A stretch of DNA of 64,000 bases from Psychrosphaera aestuarii (GCF_017948405.1 NZ_CP072844.1:1116001-1180000); one strand, 5' to 3'; positions 9,634 to 19,796 are shown, numbered from the stretch's first letter. Numbers and translations: made by a program. The notes: a model not told the origin generated them from the sequence alone.

Positions 9634-11181
9634 ATGACAACCAATGAACCTCTTCAACCGCAAGAATTAGCGCCGGTAAAAACACAAGAACGCATCGTTA
9701 TAATGGACCTACTAAGAGGTTTTGCGTTAATTGGTATTTTGCTAATGAACATCGAATGGTTTAACCGACCAATTTCGGAGTTACTGAGTTTTGACTATAG
9801 CTCTACTGGAGCTGATTATGCCTCTAGTTGGTTAGTCTTAGTTTTTGTGCAAGGCAAGTTTTATAAATTATTTGCACTGTTATTTGGTATGGGTTTTGCG
9901 GTGATGCTACTTAGAGCGGAGCAAGTTGGTCGACCGTTTAAAGCCTGGTTTACCAGACGTATGCTGGTGTTGTACTTAATTGGTTTAGCGCATATGGCAT
10001 TTTTATGGGGTGGTGACATTTTACATGACTATGCTGTCGGCGGCATGATGTTATTAGGTGTTGTTTTGTTAATGCGTACAAAGCGCTTTGCTAAGCGAAA
10101 CCGTCCAGCGGTGTATGCAAAAATTGGTTTTTATATGATTTTCATCCCACTGACAATATCTGTAATCGCAGGCGCGGTATACGGAACAGTGAAAGATCAA
10201 ACCGAGATGAAAGTTGGTTGGCAAAAGGAGCAACAAGTCATTCTGTTGGCCGATAAACTGATCGCTGAAAGCAAAGAGAACGGTACTTTTAACCTCACCC
10301 AAGCTCAATATGACGCACTAAAAAATAGTGATAACAGTGAATATGATCACGCTGCAGATGACATTTCTTCAGAAGTTACCGAACAAGATTCCAACTCAGA
10401 AGCGCTGACCGAGAGCGATTCGGTGACAGACACCCAAGAGCTTATTGAACCTGAGTTAACAAACGAGCAATTAGCACAAAAGCGGCTTGAAGCTGCTCAG
10501 AAGAGAGATTTCCGTTATGCTAAAGAAGCTGAATCGCTATTAAATCCAAGCTATTTGGAAGTGACTAAGTACCGTTGGGATTACGCGGTAAGTAATTTAT
10601 CAAACTCTATTATTTTTGGTTTAGGCGTTATCTTGCCATTATTTCTCGTAGGCTACTGGTTAGTCGCGAGCGGTAAAATGAGCAACATAGAAAAGCATAG
10701 AACCTTCTTTAAAGTCATGTGTGTTGGTGGGCTAGCTTTTGGTATTCCGGTTAGTATTGGCGCTGCATTAATTATGAATCACCCAGCAACTAAAGGTGCC
10801 ATTGAAATTAATTCGGTAAGTAATAGTTTATTTTATTTTGGCCAATTTGCATTATGTTCAGGTTATCTTGGTGCGATTGCTTTATTAAGTTTAAAAGCTG
10901 GGTTTGTTCGTTGGTTTGGTTGGTTATCACCTATCGGTAAAATGGCATTAACTAATTACATTATGCATTCGGTTATCTTATCAAGTATTTTTTATGGATA
11001 TGGTTTTGCGCAGTTCGGTAACATCCCAAGAAGTGAACAGATGCTGATGGTTGTCGCGATAATTGTATTCCAAGCTATTGTAAGTAGTTTATGGTTAAGA
11101 GTATTTAACTATGGCCCACTTGAATGGTTATGGCGATGCGCAACCTATATGAAACTTCAGCCAATGAAGCGAGTTTCTTAG
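9634..11181 (+). CDS. DUF418 family multi-pass membrane protein (YeiB-like)
   Basis: The N-terminal segment ERIVIMDLLRGFALIGILLMNI is typical of the DUF418/YeiB and related acyltransferase-3-like membrane families. Further hydrophobic helices and a C-terminal DUF418 block (LSPIGKMALTNYIMHSVI) follow. A long hydrophilic acidic stretch at about residues 195-295 interrupts the membrane part. The ATG at 9634 is preferred because GGAAAC lies just upstream and an earlier TTG at 9610 has no ribosome site; the product is then 515 residues. Biochemical function of the family is not established, and transport or envelope modification has been suggested. One base separates it from the next gene, so translation is probably coupled. 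Confidence 0.85.
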   Translation: MTTNEPLQPQELAPVKTQERIVIMDLLRGFALIGILLMNIEWFNRPISELLSFDYSSTGADYASSWLVLVFVQGKFYKLFALLFGMGFAVMLLRAEQVGRPFKAWFTRRMLVLYLIGLAHMAFLWGGDILHDYAVGGMMLLGVVLLMRTKRFAKRNRPAVYAKIGFYMIFIPLTISVIAGAVYGTVKDQTEMKVGWQKEQQVILLADKLIAESKENGTFNLTQAQYDALKNSDNSEYDHAADDISSEVTEQDSNSEALTESDSVTDTQELIEPELTNEQLAQKRLEAAQKRDFRYAKEAESLLNPSYLEVTKYRWDYAVSNLSNSIIFGLGVILPLFLVGYWLVASGKMSNIEKHRTFFKVMCVGGLAFGIPVSIGAALIMNHPATKGAIEINSVSNSLFYFGQFALCSGYLGAIALLSLKAGFVRWFGWLSPIGKMALTNYIMHSVILSSIFYGYGFAQFGNIPRSEQMLMVVAIIVFQAIVSSLWLRVFNYGPLEWLWRCATYMKLQPMKRVS

Positions 11182-11182
11182 C

Positions 11183-11488
11183 GTGGATAAAATCACCTTT
11201 TTTGAACGTTTCGAAGCGGACATTTTAAGTGGTGTTAAAACCATAACAATCCGCGATGAGGCCGAGTCTCATTTTAAGCCAGGCAGTGAAGTCGATGTAG
11301 CAACGTTTGAGGATAACCGCCATTTTTGTCGAATAAAAATTAAATCAGTTGAACCTATTAGTTTCGCTAATTTAAATGAACGTCATGCTCTGCAAGAGAA
11401 CATGACATTGACTCAGCTCAGGCAGGTTATAACCGACATTTACCCAGGCATAACCCACTTTTTTGTTATTAGCTTTGTTGTAATTTAG
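11183..11488 (+). CDS. yqfB: N(4)-acetylcytidine amidohydrolase, YqfB/ASCH family
   Basis: This 101-residue ASCH-domain protein closely follows E. coli YqfB. ITFFERFEADILSGVKTITIRDE and QENMTLTQLRQVI.DIYPG are both preserved. The residues equivalent to the E. coli catalytic Lys21, Thr24 and Glu74 are K19, T22 and E72. The family hydrolyses N4-acetylcytidine, and in vitro other N4-acylcytosines, which salvages modified nucleosides. The GTG start at 11183 lies one base after the stop of the DUF418 gene, and no separate ribosome site is needed if translation is coupled. No functional link between the two genes is known. Confidence 0.9.
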   Translation: MDKITFFERFEADILSGVKTITIRDEAESHFKPGSEVDVATFEDNRHFCRIKIKSVEPISFANLNERHALQENMTLTQLRQVITDIYPGITHFFVISFVVI

Positions 11489-11508
11489 CACTTATTTGTG
11501 CCGGTAAA

Positions 11509-13059
11509 TTAAGCTTTAAAGGGACAGTTTTTCATTAAATACATTTCATGGCTTACCGCACTCGTTGCGGTTTGTTTCATGTTGTTATATATCGACTCTA
11601 ACGTTTTATTCAAATCTAATGCATTTCGCGATGCCATAACTGGGCCTACTGATTGTGGCAATACGTTTTGTCCAGCTAATACCGCCATCCAGTTTTCATG
11701 CTTAAACAACTCTTTATCATGAATCATTAAGTGACCATGCTCTTTGTATAGCGCTATACGTGATTTTAGTGACTCCGGAATGTCTATGTTTGAGCAGTGT
11801 CGCCAATATTCGCTGTCGTCTCTCTCGGTAGCGTTATAGTGCAAAATAATAAAGTCTCTAATCGCCTCATATTCTTTAACTGTTGAGTTATTGTATTCTT
11901 GTTGAAGGGTTTCACTCATCGACATGTCAGGGAAAAGTCGAACAAGCCTCATAATGCCCGATTGAATTAGATGTAGGCTAGTGGACTCTAGTGGTTCTAG
12001 AAAACCAGCAGACAAGCCGATTGCCACACAGTTCTTTTGCCAAAATTGCTGGCGACGACCTGTTTTAAACTTGATGTGTTTCGGCTCGGTTAATGTTGGA
12101 CCTTCAACGCTGCTGAGCAACAGAGCTTCTGCCTCTTGTTCACTCATATATTGGCTTGAGTAAACATTGCCATTACCCATTCTGGTTTGCAGCGGGATAC
12201 GCCATTGCCAGCCTGCATGGTGAGCAATAGAACGAGTATATGGGCTTAGCGTTTTCATATGAGCAGTTTGAACAGCTACCGCTCTGTCATTCAGTAAATA
12301 GTGTTGCCAAGACTCAAACCCAACGCCTAAGGCATCGCCAAGTAATAAAGCTCTTTGCCCGGAACAATCAATAAAAAAATCCGCCGATAAAACATCACAA
12401 CCAGAATGCTCAGAGTTTTGCTCTAACTCAAGCTTACTAATATTTCCTGAATGAGGGCATAACTGAACGTTTGATACCTTTCCTTCAATTCGTTTAACCC
12501 CTAGGCCTTCAGAATAGTTTCTTAAAAATAACGCGTATTGGCTAGCGTCAAAATGAAAGGCATAGTCAAAGGTTGATGCCAATGAATTGCGGTCTAGACT
12601 TGGCGGGTGGAATTTATTATTACTGGCCAAGTGCCAAGCATAAGAAAACTCTTCTAGATTACGTTGATAACCCTCTGCATTTGCCTTTAACCAATAATAG
12701 GGAAACGACATATAATCAAAATCAGCAGCAAAGCTTCCAAACGGATGCATGTATTTGTGGCCGATACGGGTCCAATTCTCAAACTCAATAGCAAGCTTAA
12801 TGCTACCGTTACAAAATGATAAAAACTCGGTTTCGTCTATACCTAAAATTCGGTTAAAGTTTTTAATCGGTGGAATGGTCGCTTCGCCAACACCTATGGT
12901 GCCAATTTCGTCAGACTCAACCAAAGTGATCGAGACACGTTGTCCTAATTGTTTGGCTAACATCGCAGCTGTCATCCAACCTGCGCTACCACCGCCCACT
13001 ATGACAATGTTTTTAATATGTTGACTGTTGTCCAAAGAGGGGCTTTGTATCTTTGACAT
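11509..13059 (-). CDS. Flavin-dependent tryptophan halogenase-like protein
   Basis: The 516-residue protein has the N-terminal dinucleotide motif VGGGSAGWMTAAMLA, GVGEATIPPI, a lysine in NGSIKLAIEF (K88, equivalent to the catalytic Lys79 of PrnA), the family WxWxIP motif as WQWRIP at 284-289, and FLEPLES at 353-359, which contains the conserved active-site glutamate. All hallmarks of a flavin-dependent halogenase are therefore present, but the natural substrate is unknown. Such genes are repeatedly found beside carbohydrate TonB receptors in marine gammaproteobacteria and Caulobacter. The start ATG at 13059 has GGAAAG eight bases upstream, and a TTG at 13080 is less likely. It lies downstream of the TonB receptor on the same strand, separated by a hairpin. 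Confidence 0.88.
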   Translation of the reverse strand: MSKIQSPSLDNSQHIKNIVIVGGGSAGWMTAAMLAKQLGQRVSITLVESDEIGTIGVGEATIPPIKNFNRILGIDETEFLSFCNGSIKLAIEFENWTRIGHKYMHPFGSFAADFDYMSFPYYWLKANAEGYQRNLEEFSYAWHLASNNKFHPPSLDRNSLASTFDYAFHFDASQYALFLRNYSEGLGVKRIEGKVSNVQLCPHSGNISKLELEQNSEHSGCDVLSADFFIDCSGQRALLLGDALGVGFESWQHYLLNDRAVAVQTAHMKTLSPYTRSIAHHAGWQWRIPLQTRMGNGNVYSSQYMSEQEAEALLLSSVEGPTLTEPKHIKFKTGRRQQFWQKNCVAIGLSAGFLEPLESTSLHLIQSGIMRLVRLFPDMSMSETLQQEYNNSTVKEYEAIRDFIILHYNATERDDSEYWRHCSNIDIPESLKSRIALYKEHGHLMIHDKELFKHENWMAVLAGQNVLPQSVGPVMASRNALDLNKTLESIYNNMKQTATSAVSHEMYLMKNCPFKA

Positions 13060-13163
13060 GCTAAGTACTTTCCGATTCAAGTTTAGTTAAAGTCTGTTTT
13101 CGACTTTGGGTTAACTTTTAGATATCTAATTAGATTAACTAGATTAAATGATGAACTCCAGAT

Positions 13164-13194
13164 AAAAAAACTGCCGCATAAGCGACAGTTTTAA
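13164..13194 (-). terminator. Probable terminator/attenuator between TonB receptor and halogenase
   Basis: Read on the minus strand, AACTGTCGC and GCGGCAGTT form a stem with one mismatch around TTAT, followed by a run of T. It would end or reduce transcription from the receptor gene into the halogenase gene. Confidence 0.6.
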
Positions 13195-13216
13195 ATCAAG
13201 GAATATCAATGTTGGA

Positions 13217-16200
13217 TTAGAACTTAGCGTTCAGTCCAAAATAGAATTGACGACCAAAGTACTGCAAAGTACCTGTCGCAGCTTCATTACCAAAGTACGA
13301 ACGGTTAGGCTCATCAGTAAGGTTATTTACTGAGAATACGCCCTGAAGCTCTTCTGTAAATTGATAAGACGCTTGGAAATCAACAACCAGCTCTTCAGCG
13401 AAGTAAGCTTTTTGCTCATCACCGATAGCAATCTGATTGCCAACATACTCTTCACGGTAGCGTGCATTAACGCGAGTCGAGAAAGTGTCATCATAATCAT
13501 AGAACACAGTTGCAGACCAAACACGTGGTGAAAGGAATGGGTAAGGTGTCGTTTGATCACCTAAACCAGAAACCGCTTCGAATTCTGAAGTAACTTCACT
13601 CTCTGTGTAAGAGAAGCTCGCTGCAACACCTAGGCCTTGCCATAACTCTGGTAAGAAACTGAATGTTTGCGTATAAGCAATTTCTGCACCGCGGAAGTAA
13701 CCGCCTTTACCGTTGTTTAACAATACCGAGTAGTCACCAGAGGCAACAGGTACACCGTTATTATCAACACTTGGCGCTGTGATGCCATCGGCCGCGAAGT
13801 CATAGTTTTGAATAGTTACTTTCTCAGGGAAGTTTTCAATGTCTTTGTAATAAAGAGCAAAAACAATGGCGCCATCTGTTTCTACAAAGTAGTGCTCTAA
13901 TGAAAGATCAAACTGTGTAGCGTAGAAAGGGCGAACTTCAGGAGAAGTATCACGATTTAAATCGGCTTCTTTAACTGACTCATCAAACTCGTCCGTATTG
14001 TATGACCAAGCACCGCTCACGGCCATGTCACTCATGTTTGGACGTGACATAACTTTTGCAGCGGCAAAGCGAAGTTGATCTTGGTCTGTCAATTGGAAGT
14101 TCAAGTTAATCGACGGTAAAACATCAGTATAATCAATACCTAAAGTAGTATGTTTGTATACCGTTTTTGTCACACCAAAGTCGTCGGTAATTGGGTCACC
14201 ATCGTTTTTAATTACAGGATCTTCAACACCAGTTGCATTTTGCTCGGTATGAATAACACGAACACCAACGTTACCGGTAAGCGGTAAACCAAATAACTCA
14301 GTGTCTAAGTTTGCTTGGAAATAAGCCGTCAACGTTTCTTCTTTGATTTCGCTTTCTTGCCAAATTGTCCAGTCATAACGCCAGTCTTTTCGAGCCTGAG
14401 TATCTTCGCTGCCTAACCACACACCTTCAATGTATGAGTTATCTACAGAGATAAAGGCAGGGAAGTTGGCAAACTCACCTTGTAGTTGAACGATTTCATA
14501 ATCGCCAGCTTGTAATTGATAAGGACGATAAGTCTCACTCTCAATTGGTTGGCCATTTTCGTCATAACCTAGGATGTAGTTACCGTTACGAAGGTTGATG
14601 CCGTATCCAGCAATGTCACCGTAGTTGTAAGCTTTACGAGCACTTTTATAGCTACGATCGGCCCAACGCACACCCGCTTCAAGCGATGATAAGTGATCAT
14701 TGTCTAAGGTGTATTTAAAGTCTACGCGAGCTGAATTTGACTCATTGTTTTCAAGGTGAGGATACTTTTCTAGCGATCCAACCATCATACGATTTGGGTC
14801 GGTCAGAGCATTAGTAACATCTTGATTAAATGAAAGGTTTGGTAAATTTAAACCATTAGTTTCTATGTTAACAACGATGTCATCGGTAACTACTGGGTTC
14901 ATCGCAGATGCATCTTGGAAAATAGCAAGTCGCATAACTTCATCGCGATAGTCCGACTCACCTTCTGAGTGAGCAATGTCAAAATCAACAACAAGGTTGT
15001 CATTAACAATCCATTCTGCATTAACACCAAACGACATAACTTCACTTTCAGTAGTATTGTCATCGGCTTGAGTTTGCAAGGTTAATGTATTGTTAAAACG
15101 AGGATAAGGAGGATTGTCATTAACATCGCCACGGTCACGATAATAAGTACCGCCAACGATATATTCACCGTTCTCACCCGCTAAAATTGGATTTTCAAAG
15201 TCGATAGATGAACCATCTAAAATAGAGCCGATACCGTTTACACGGTAACCTCGGTCGATGCCTTGTGAATCAAACTTAGAGTAAAAACCATCCGCTTTTA
15301 TCGTTAACGATTCGTTAGGTCTAAATGAGATGGAGCCCATTAAGCCTTGGCGAAGTTCTTCACCACCACGAGCCATTAATTCAAAGCCCTGAGGAACAAT
15401 ATAGTTACCAGACTGAGTACCGTCTTGAACACCATTCTCGTCGTAAGTCGGTAGCGTTAGGCCACCATCTTGCGCACCGTCAAACGGCAATACGCCTAAA
15501 CGTGGTTGATAGTTAACAAACTGCGTAGAAATACGAGGTTGCTGTAAACGCGCATATCCAAGGGAAACACCAACGGTGTCGTCCATGAATTTACCTTGGT
15601 AAGAAAAACTAAAACGGTTACCAAGTGGGTCTGCATCTGGGTGCTCGTCTGCTGAATCGTTGTAACTCAGTTTTGTTTGTACTGTGAAGGTGTGCTCTTG
15701 ATCGTTATCAAGTGCATCCGCCGTTTGCAGTTCAATTGAACCGGCAACACCACCTTCAACTAAAGATGCTTTTTGTGATTTATAAACTTGAACCTGATTG
15801 ATAAGCTCTGAAGGGTACTGGTCAAACTGAACAGAGCGACCGCCCTGGTCGGTAACCACTTCACGGCCATTCAATGTTGCAAATACAAAACCGCCAGACA
15901 TACCACGAATGTTTAATTCACTAGACTGACCGCCAGAGCGAACAGCCGTAACACCAGGTAGTCTAGAAATAGCGTCGGCGATGGAAACGTCAGGTAACGA
16001 GCCCATGTCATCGGCGGAAACTGCTTCTACAACAGTATCTGAATAACGTTTAGTATTAAGTGATTGAATTAAGCTGCGTCTAAAGCCGCGAACTTCGATA
16101 ACCTCTACATCAGAATCTTTTTCTGCTTCAGCTTTGGCTTTTGCCTCAGCGATTGCCTTTTTGTCTTTGTCGGTTTCTTCAACCGCCATAGTAGGCATCG

Positions 16201-16264
16201 AAGCAATAGTGACGCCGCCCAGCATTAAAGCTAGCGTTAGCGCACTTGGCTTGAACTTTTTCAT
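13217..16264 (-). CDS. TonB-dependent outer-membrane receptor, probably for alpha-glucan oligosaccharides
   Basis: The 1015-residue protein carries a signal peptide of about 27 residues (cut after TMA), an unusual Lys/Ala/Glu-rich linker, a TonB-box-like segment VEVIEVRG, and a plug domain (SADDMGSLPDVSIADAISRLPGV, IRG, LNGRE). A long 22-strand barrel ends in FYFGLNAKF, with the expected terminal phenylalanine. It matches the large Alteromonadales/Caulobacter receptor subfamily used for carbohydrates. Substrate assignment is inferred from the divergent starch-binding lipoprotein, the nearby pullulanase and glucosidase, and the shared palindromic operator. The start is ATG at 16264 with a strong TTGAGGAA ribosome site. 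The barrel should need the BAM complex, whose BamB is encoded at the left of the window. Confidence 0.93.
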   Translation of the reverse strand: MKKFKPSALTLALMLGGVTIASMPTMAVEETDKDKKAIAEAKAKAEAEKDSDVEVIEVRGFRRSLIQSLNTKRYSDTVVEAVSADDMGSLPDVSIADAISRLPGVTAVRSGGQSSELNIRGMSGGFVFATLNGREVVTDQGGRSVQFDQYPSELINQVQVYKSQKASLVEGGVAGSIELQTADALDNDQEHTFTVQTKLSYNDSADEHPDADPLGNRFSFSYQGKFMDDTVGVSLGYARLQQPRISTQFVNYQPRLGVLPFDGAQDGGLTLPTYDENGVQDGTQSGNYIVPQGFELMARGGEELRQGLMGSISFRPNESLTIKADGFYSKFDSQGIDRGYRVNGIGSILDGSSIDFENPILAGENGEYIVGGTYYRDRGDVNDNPPYPRFNNTLTLQTQADDNTTESEVMSFGVNAEWIVNDNLVVDFDIAHSEGESDYRDEVMRLAIFQDASAMNPVVTDDIVVNIETNGLNLPNLSFNQDVTNALTDPNRMMVGSLEKYPHLENNESNSARVDFKYTLDNDHLSSLEAGVRWADRSYKSARKAYNYGDIAGYGINLRNGNYILGYDENGQPIESETYRPYQLQAGDYEIVQLQGEFANFPAFISVDNSYIEGVWLGSEDTQARKDWRYDWTIWQESEIKEETLTAYFQANLDTELFGLPLTGNVGVRVIHTEQNATGVEDPVIKNDGDPITDDFGVTKTVYKHTTLGIDYTDVLPSINLNFQLTDQDQLRFAAAKVMSRPNMSDMAVSGAWSYNTDEFDESVKEADLNRDTSPEVRPFYATQFDLSLEHYFVETDGAIVFALYYKDIENFPEKVTIQNYDFAADGITAPSVDNNGVPVASGDYSVLLNNGKGGYFRGAEIAYTQTFSFLPELWQGLGVAASFSYTESEVTSEFEAVSGLGDQTTPYPFLSPRVWSATVFYDYDDTFSTRVNARYREEYVGNQIAIGDEQKAYFAEELVVDFQASYQFTEELQGVFSVNNLTDEPNRSYFGNEAATGTLQYFGRQFYFGLNAKF

Positions 16265-16705
16265 GTGTGTTCCTCAAAACAAGTTGTTGTTATGTTTTTG
16301 AAGAGTGTGATTTCGCTTGTCGGACTAAACAATTCACTTTAAATAGCGTTTATATACACTTATATAACGTTTATTTATATTGGCAACGTATGCAAAGATA
16401 GAGAGTTGTTAATAAATATACAAGTGCGCATTTGCACGCATACGTATTCATGCCGTAAGCCTATAAAACAGTATATACAAAGCACCATGGCTTGTTTAAA
16501 TTCGATATGTTGAGTGTATTGCAATCAACGTTTTTCGGACCGGTAATTAATAAGTTGTGACCAGGCAACACCAATCACAACGATATAATAAATATTAACA
16601 GGGTTAATCAATTACCTACACCTCGCTATTTCGCCGTCAGCGGGTGGACAACATACTTTAATAGCACCTAAAAACTAAAACACTAGTTAATTGGAGTTAT
16701 TTCCT
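16265..16705. promoter_or_regulatory. Divergent control region of TonB receptor and starch-binding lipoprotein
   Basis: This 441-base non-coding gap separates the two divergent genes. It holds the 14-bp palindrome at 16437-16450 and a weaker half-preserved copy, TGGCAACGTATGCA, at 16381-16394 (11 of 14 positions). AT-rich possible -10 boxes flank the palindrome: TATATA at 16472-16477 on the plus strand and TATATT at 16420-16415 on the minus strand. No reading frame or RNA gene was recognised in it. Confidence 0.7.
16437..16450. promoter_or_regulatory. LacI-type operator, copy 1
   Basis: CGCATACGTATTCA reads TGAATACGTATGCG on the other strand. It differs at one base from the copy upstream of the LacI-family gene, and the central ATACGTAT with its CpG centre is typical of LacI-family operators. 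It lies between the TonB receptor and the starch-binding lipoprotein and could serve both. Confidence 0.75.
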
Positions 16706-19645
16706 ATGAATTTTAAGTTAAAGCCTTTGTCGCTAGCTGCGTTAGCGACGGCTACAGTCCTGAGTGGTTGTGGTACAGAGGAAGAAACGATTCAAAAGAC
16801 CAAAGTTTTTGATGATGAAACAAAAACGGGTCTTTGGTGTAAATTGCCGGACATCGTGCAAACGGTTGATGCTGATTTCCATCCTCTCACAGCAGCAGAG
16901 ATTGATGCACTAGAAACAGTTGCATTATCAATTGCGAATGCAGATGACACATTTACTGATCAACAAGTAGAAGACTTTAAAGCTTCGTTTAATCCTTATG
17001 ACTTTGATTATGGAACTTATGACCTATATCAAACTCTTGGGTTAACTATGGAAGAAGAAGCACGTCGTTTAGTGGCGAAAGCTGAAGCGCGTGAATTCAA
17101 AATTAACCAAAAACAAGATGTTATCTTCGGGGATGACTTTGATACTTGGTTTGATGCGTGGTTTGATACGGTTCCATATACGGACTATCTAGGTAAATCT
17201 CAGCGCTTACCTAAAGCCGCATTAGGCATGCAGTTATCTTTATCTGCGACTAATAACGGTGAAGAAGCATGTTATACACCACCGACAGAATGTCCTAACT
17301 ATCAAGTTATTGATGAGTCTGGTAAATACAACTGTATTATTCCTGAAGAAAACCCAATTGAAGATGTACCTGCACTTCCTCAAGCTGTTGTTACCGCAGC
17401 AGCAACGGGGGAAAAAGCAGTCATATTTTATCGTAAGAATGGTGAACAAGTAGATTCAAACTACGAAAATATCACGATTCATACCTGGAATGATGCAAAC
17501 TGTACTGCGTATAACGAGGAAACCTCTACAACTCAATGGGGTTCTGGCTTAGCTGCAACAGATGTAGATGATAATTTCGGTATGTACTGGATTCTTGATC
17601 TTCAAGAAGGTCACGACGCTTGTGGCAACATGATTGTTTACAACAAGAGCACTGGCGACAAATTCATTACACAAAACGACGCTATGATCCCGCTTGGTAA
17701 ATCAGGTGACGTTGTATTCCATAACTTAGATAAAATTTCATACTTCCAAGATGGATTCCCAGCAAACTTATTAGACGGTGCTTACTTAGCTAACCAACAC
17801 CCATATTTTGGTGCGGCGGCAGGAAGCAAGTCATGTGGTTGGGGTACAAGCTTAGATGAAGCAGGTGAAGCCTGTGTCGGTCAAGCTATTGATAACTGTC
17901 CTGAAGGCACTTATGCCGTCGGTGTCGGCCAAGTTGATATTCCATCAAAGTGTGTCGCAGAATTTGACCCAGAAACGACGTTTTTATTACGTGGTGGCTT
18001 TAACGGTTGGGGTAATCCAACTGAAGGCACTGAGTTTGAAAAAGTAGCTGATGGCGAATACCGTAAAATTTTCACTTACGGTGAACATCCTACTGATGCG
18101 GCATTAGAGTTTGCTGCAGATGCGTCAGTTGAAGTAACAACAGGTGTAGGTGCAACATTAACGTTTGTGCAACCGGTTGACGAGGAAGGTACAGCGGTTG
18201 ATTTCACACTCGACCTAAATAACATTCCTAAAGACACAGTGTTTACTATGGCTGATGGCACACAAGTGACGTTAGCTGAAAGTGGCAACGTTGTTACGTT
18301 ACCAGAAGGTGCGACGACTCCAGTCGTTGAAGAACTTGCAATTACACTTCCTGAAGGCACATTGTTAACGTTAGCAGCCGGTGCAAATCATAGCGATTTC
18401 GCATGTACAGAAGACTGTGTAACTAGCTATAGCTTTAAAATTGCGGATGCGGACTGGTCCGAACCGGCTTCTTACGGTGGCGTAAGCGGTGGCGATGCAC
18501 TTGTGATTGGTGGTAGTCCAAAACCTTTAACAGCCGGTGAAAACGTGGGTCAAGATCTTGGTATCAAGATGCAAGACACAAGTTATTACCAGTTTGTGTT
18601 TAGAGCACCAGCAGCAAATGAAGCAACATTAGAAGTAGACCAAGTGCCGGTTAATGCTTATCCAAACCTACTTTTAGGTAGTGACACGATTAGCATGAAT
18701 TACAAAGGTGACAGTGTTTATCAAGTGACTAAGCGAGAATTGACCGCGGGAACTTACACGGTTGCATTCGCAGATACGGCGAATGACTTTGCTCTTGGTG
18801 CTGATACAGACAACGCTGCTGATGTAAACGAAGAGGTTATGTTAAAAGCCGATGGTTCGGTAATTACATTAACGATACCTGTAGATGAAAAGTATGATTT
18901 CTTGCTTGATCTATCGGACGCTGACAAGCCTTCGTTTAAAGCACAACCGTCTAAGCCACTAGGTGCAAATGTAGCTTACATTCGTGGCTCAATTAATGGT
19001 TGGGGTGCGCCAGCATCGGATGAAATCATTTACAATGAAGACTCAGTATCATACTCAGTTATATACGGACTTGAAGCATCTACAGACGCTCACGCGTTTA
19101 AGTTTGCTTCTGAAGATTGGTCATCAGTTGATATCGGTTTTGGATCAGTAACTATCTCAGAAGATGATGATGCACTGACTATTACTGAAGCGGGTGGCAA
19201 CATGCAAGTAATTGCTGATGAGTCTACTTCGTATAAATTTGAATTAACTTACGACGCTGCTGATTTTGAGAAGAAGCCTGTGCTTAAAGTGTCAAAACTA
19301 CCAATCTTTATTCGTGGTGGTATGAACGGTTGGGGTGAAGTAGACAAACTCGCCTTTAATGCAGTTACTCCGGCTAGTACTGGAGAGGATAAAGAAGCTG
19401 GCCATGAGTACACAGCAACGTTAAGCCTTGGTGCTGACAACGTATTCTTTAAAGTAGCAACAGGTGATTGGTCAACTATCAACCTGGGTTCTGCAACTGA
19501 TGGCGTTGAAGCGGTTACCCTTGATACACCAGTGGTACTTGGCAGTGCAAATGATAATAACTTGTCATTTGACCCAGCAGCAGCCGGTGACTTTAAGTTT
19601 ATCTTTAATGATAAAACCAAGACGCTAACAATTACTCAAGATTAA
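16706..19645 (+). CDS. SusE-like starch-binding outer-membrane lipoprotein with CBM41 and NGWG repeats
   Basis: The 979-residue protein starts with a lipoprotein signal and lipobox LSGC (acylated Cys about residue 22). A CBM41/pullulanase-associated domain is recognisable at about 235-345 (ENITIHTWNDANC, DNFGMYWILDL). Three further modules begin with related motifs: LLRGGFNGWG near 427, YIRGSINGWG near 756 and FIRGGMNGWG near 868. They resemble CBM48/SusE-type glycogen-binding folds. No catalytic domain was seen, so it probably captures starch at the surface for the divergent TonB receptor. The ATG at 16706 has GGAG upstream and gives the short lipoprotein signal, so the TTG at 16691 is rejected. 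Domain family names come from motif recognition and were not searched. Confidence 0.8.
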   Translation: MNFKLKPLSLAALATATVLSGCGTEEETIQKTKVFDDETKTGLWCKLPDIVQTVDADFHPLTAAEIDALETVALSIANADDTFTDQQVEDFKASFNPYDFDYGTYDLYQTLGLTMEEEARRLVAKAEAREFKINQKQDVIFGDDFDTWFDAWFDTVPYTDYLGKSQRLPKAALGMQLSLSATNNGEEACYTPPTECPNYQVIDESGKYNCIIPEENPIEDVPALPQAVVTAAATGEKAVIFYRKNGEQVDSNYENITIHTWNDANCTAYNEETSTTQWGSGLAATDVDDNFGMYWILDLQEGHDACGNMIVYNKSTGDKFITQNDAMIPLGKSGDVVFHNLDKISYFQDGFPANLLDGAYLANQHPYFGAAAGSKSCGWGTSLDEAGEACVGQAIDNCPEGTYAVGVGQVDIPSKCVAEFDPETTFLLRGGFNGWGNPTEGTEFEKVADGEYRKIFTYGEHPTDAALEFAADASVEVTTGVGATLTFVQPVDEEGTAVDFTLDLNNIPKDTVFTMADGTQVTLAESGNVVTLPEGATTPVVEELAITLPEGTLLTLAAGANHSDFACTEDCVTSYSFKIADADWSEPASYGGVSGGDALVIGGSPKPLTAGENVGQDLGIKMQDTSYYQFVFRAPAANEATLEVDQVPVNAYPNLLLGSDTISMNYKGDSVYQVTKRELTAGTYTVAFADTANDFALGADTDNAADVNEEVMLKADGSVITLTIPVDEKYDFLLDLSDADKPSFKAQPSKPLGANVAYIRGSINGWGAPASDEIIYNEDSVSYSVIYGLEASTDAHAFKFASEDWSSVDIGFGSVTISEDDDALTITEAGGNMQVIADESTSYKFELTYDAADFEKKPVLKVSKLPIFIRGGMNGWGEVDKLAFNAVTPASTGEDKEAGHEYTATLSLGADNVFFKVATGDWSTINLGSATDGVEAVTLDTPVVLGSANDNNLSFDPAAAGDFKFIFNDKTKTLTITQD

Positions 19646-19697
19646 TGAGTAAAGCGTTGAGATGAAATGAGCGTAAAGAACGACTCATTTAATGAGA

Positions 19698-19725
19698 AAA
19701 ACCCAGCTTAGGCTGGGTTTTTTAT
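19698..19725 (+). terminator. Rho-independent terminator after the starch-binding lipoprotein
   Basis: ACCCAGC at 19701-19707 pairs with GCTGGGT at 19712-19718 around TTAG, followed by TTTTTTATT. Confidence 0.85.
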
Positions 19726-19796
19726 TGTTCGAATATTGTATTATGTAGGGGTATTCCCTCAACGGTAACAGGATATAAAACCGAACAGCAGGCAAT

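Noticed and set aside
17240..17453. Two short opposite frames within the starch-binding lipoprotein
   Set aside because: Both lie inside a continuous, motif-bearing gene and have no ribosome site or known domain.
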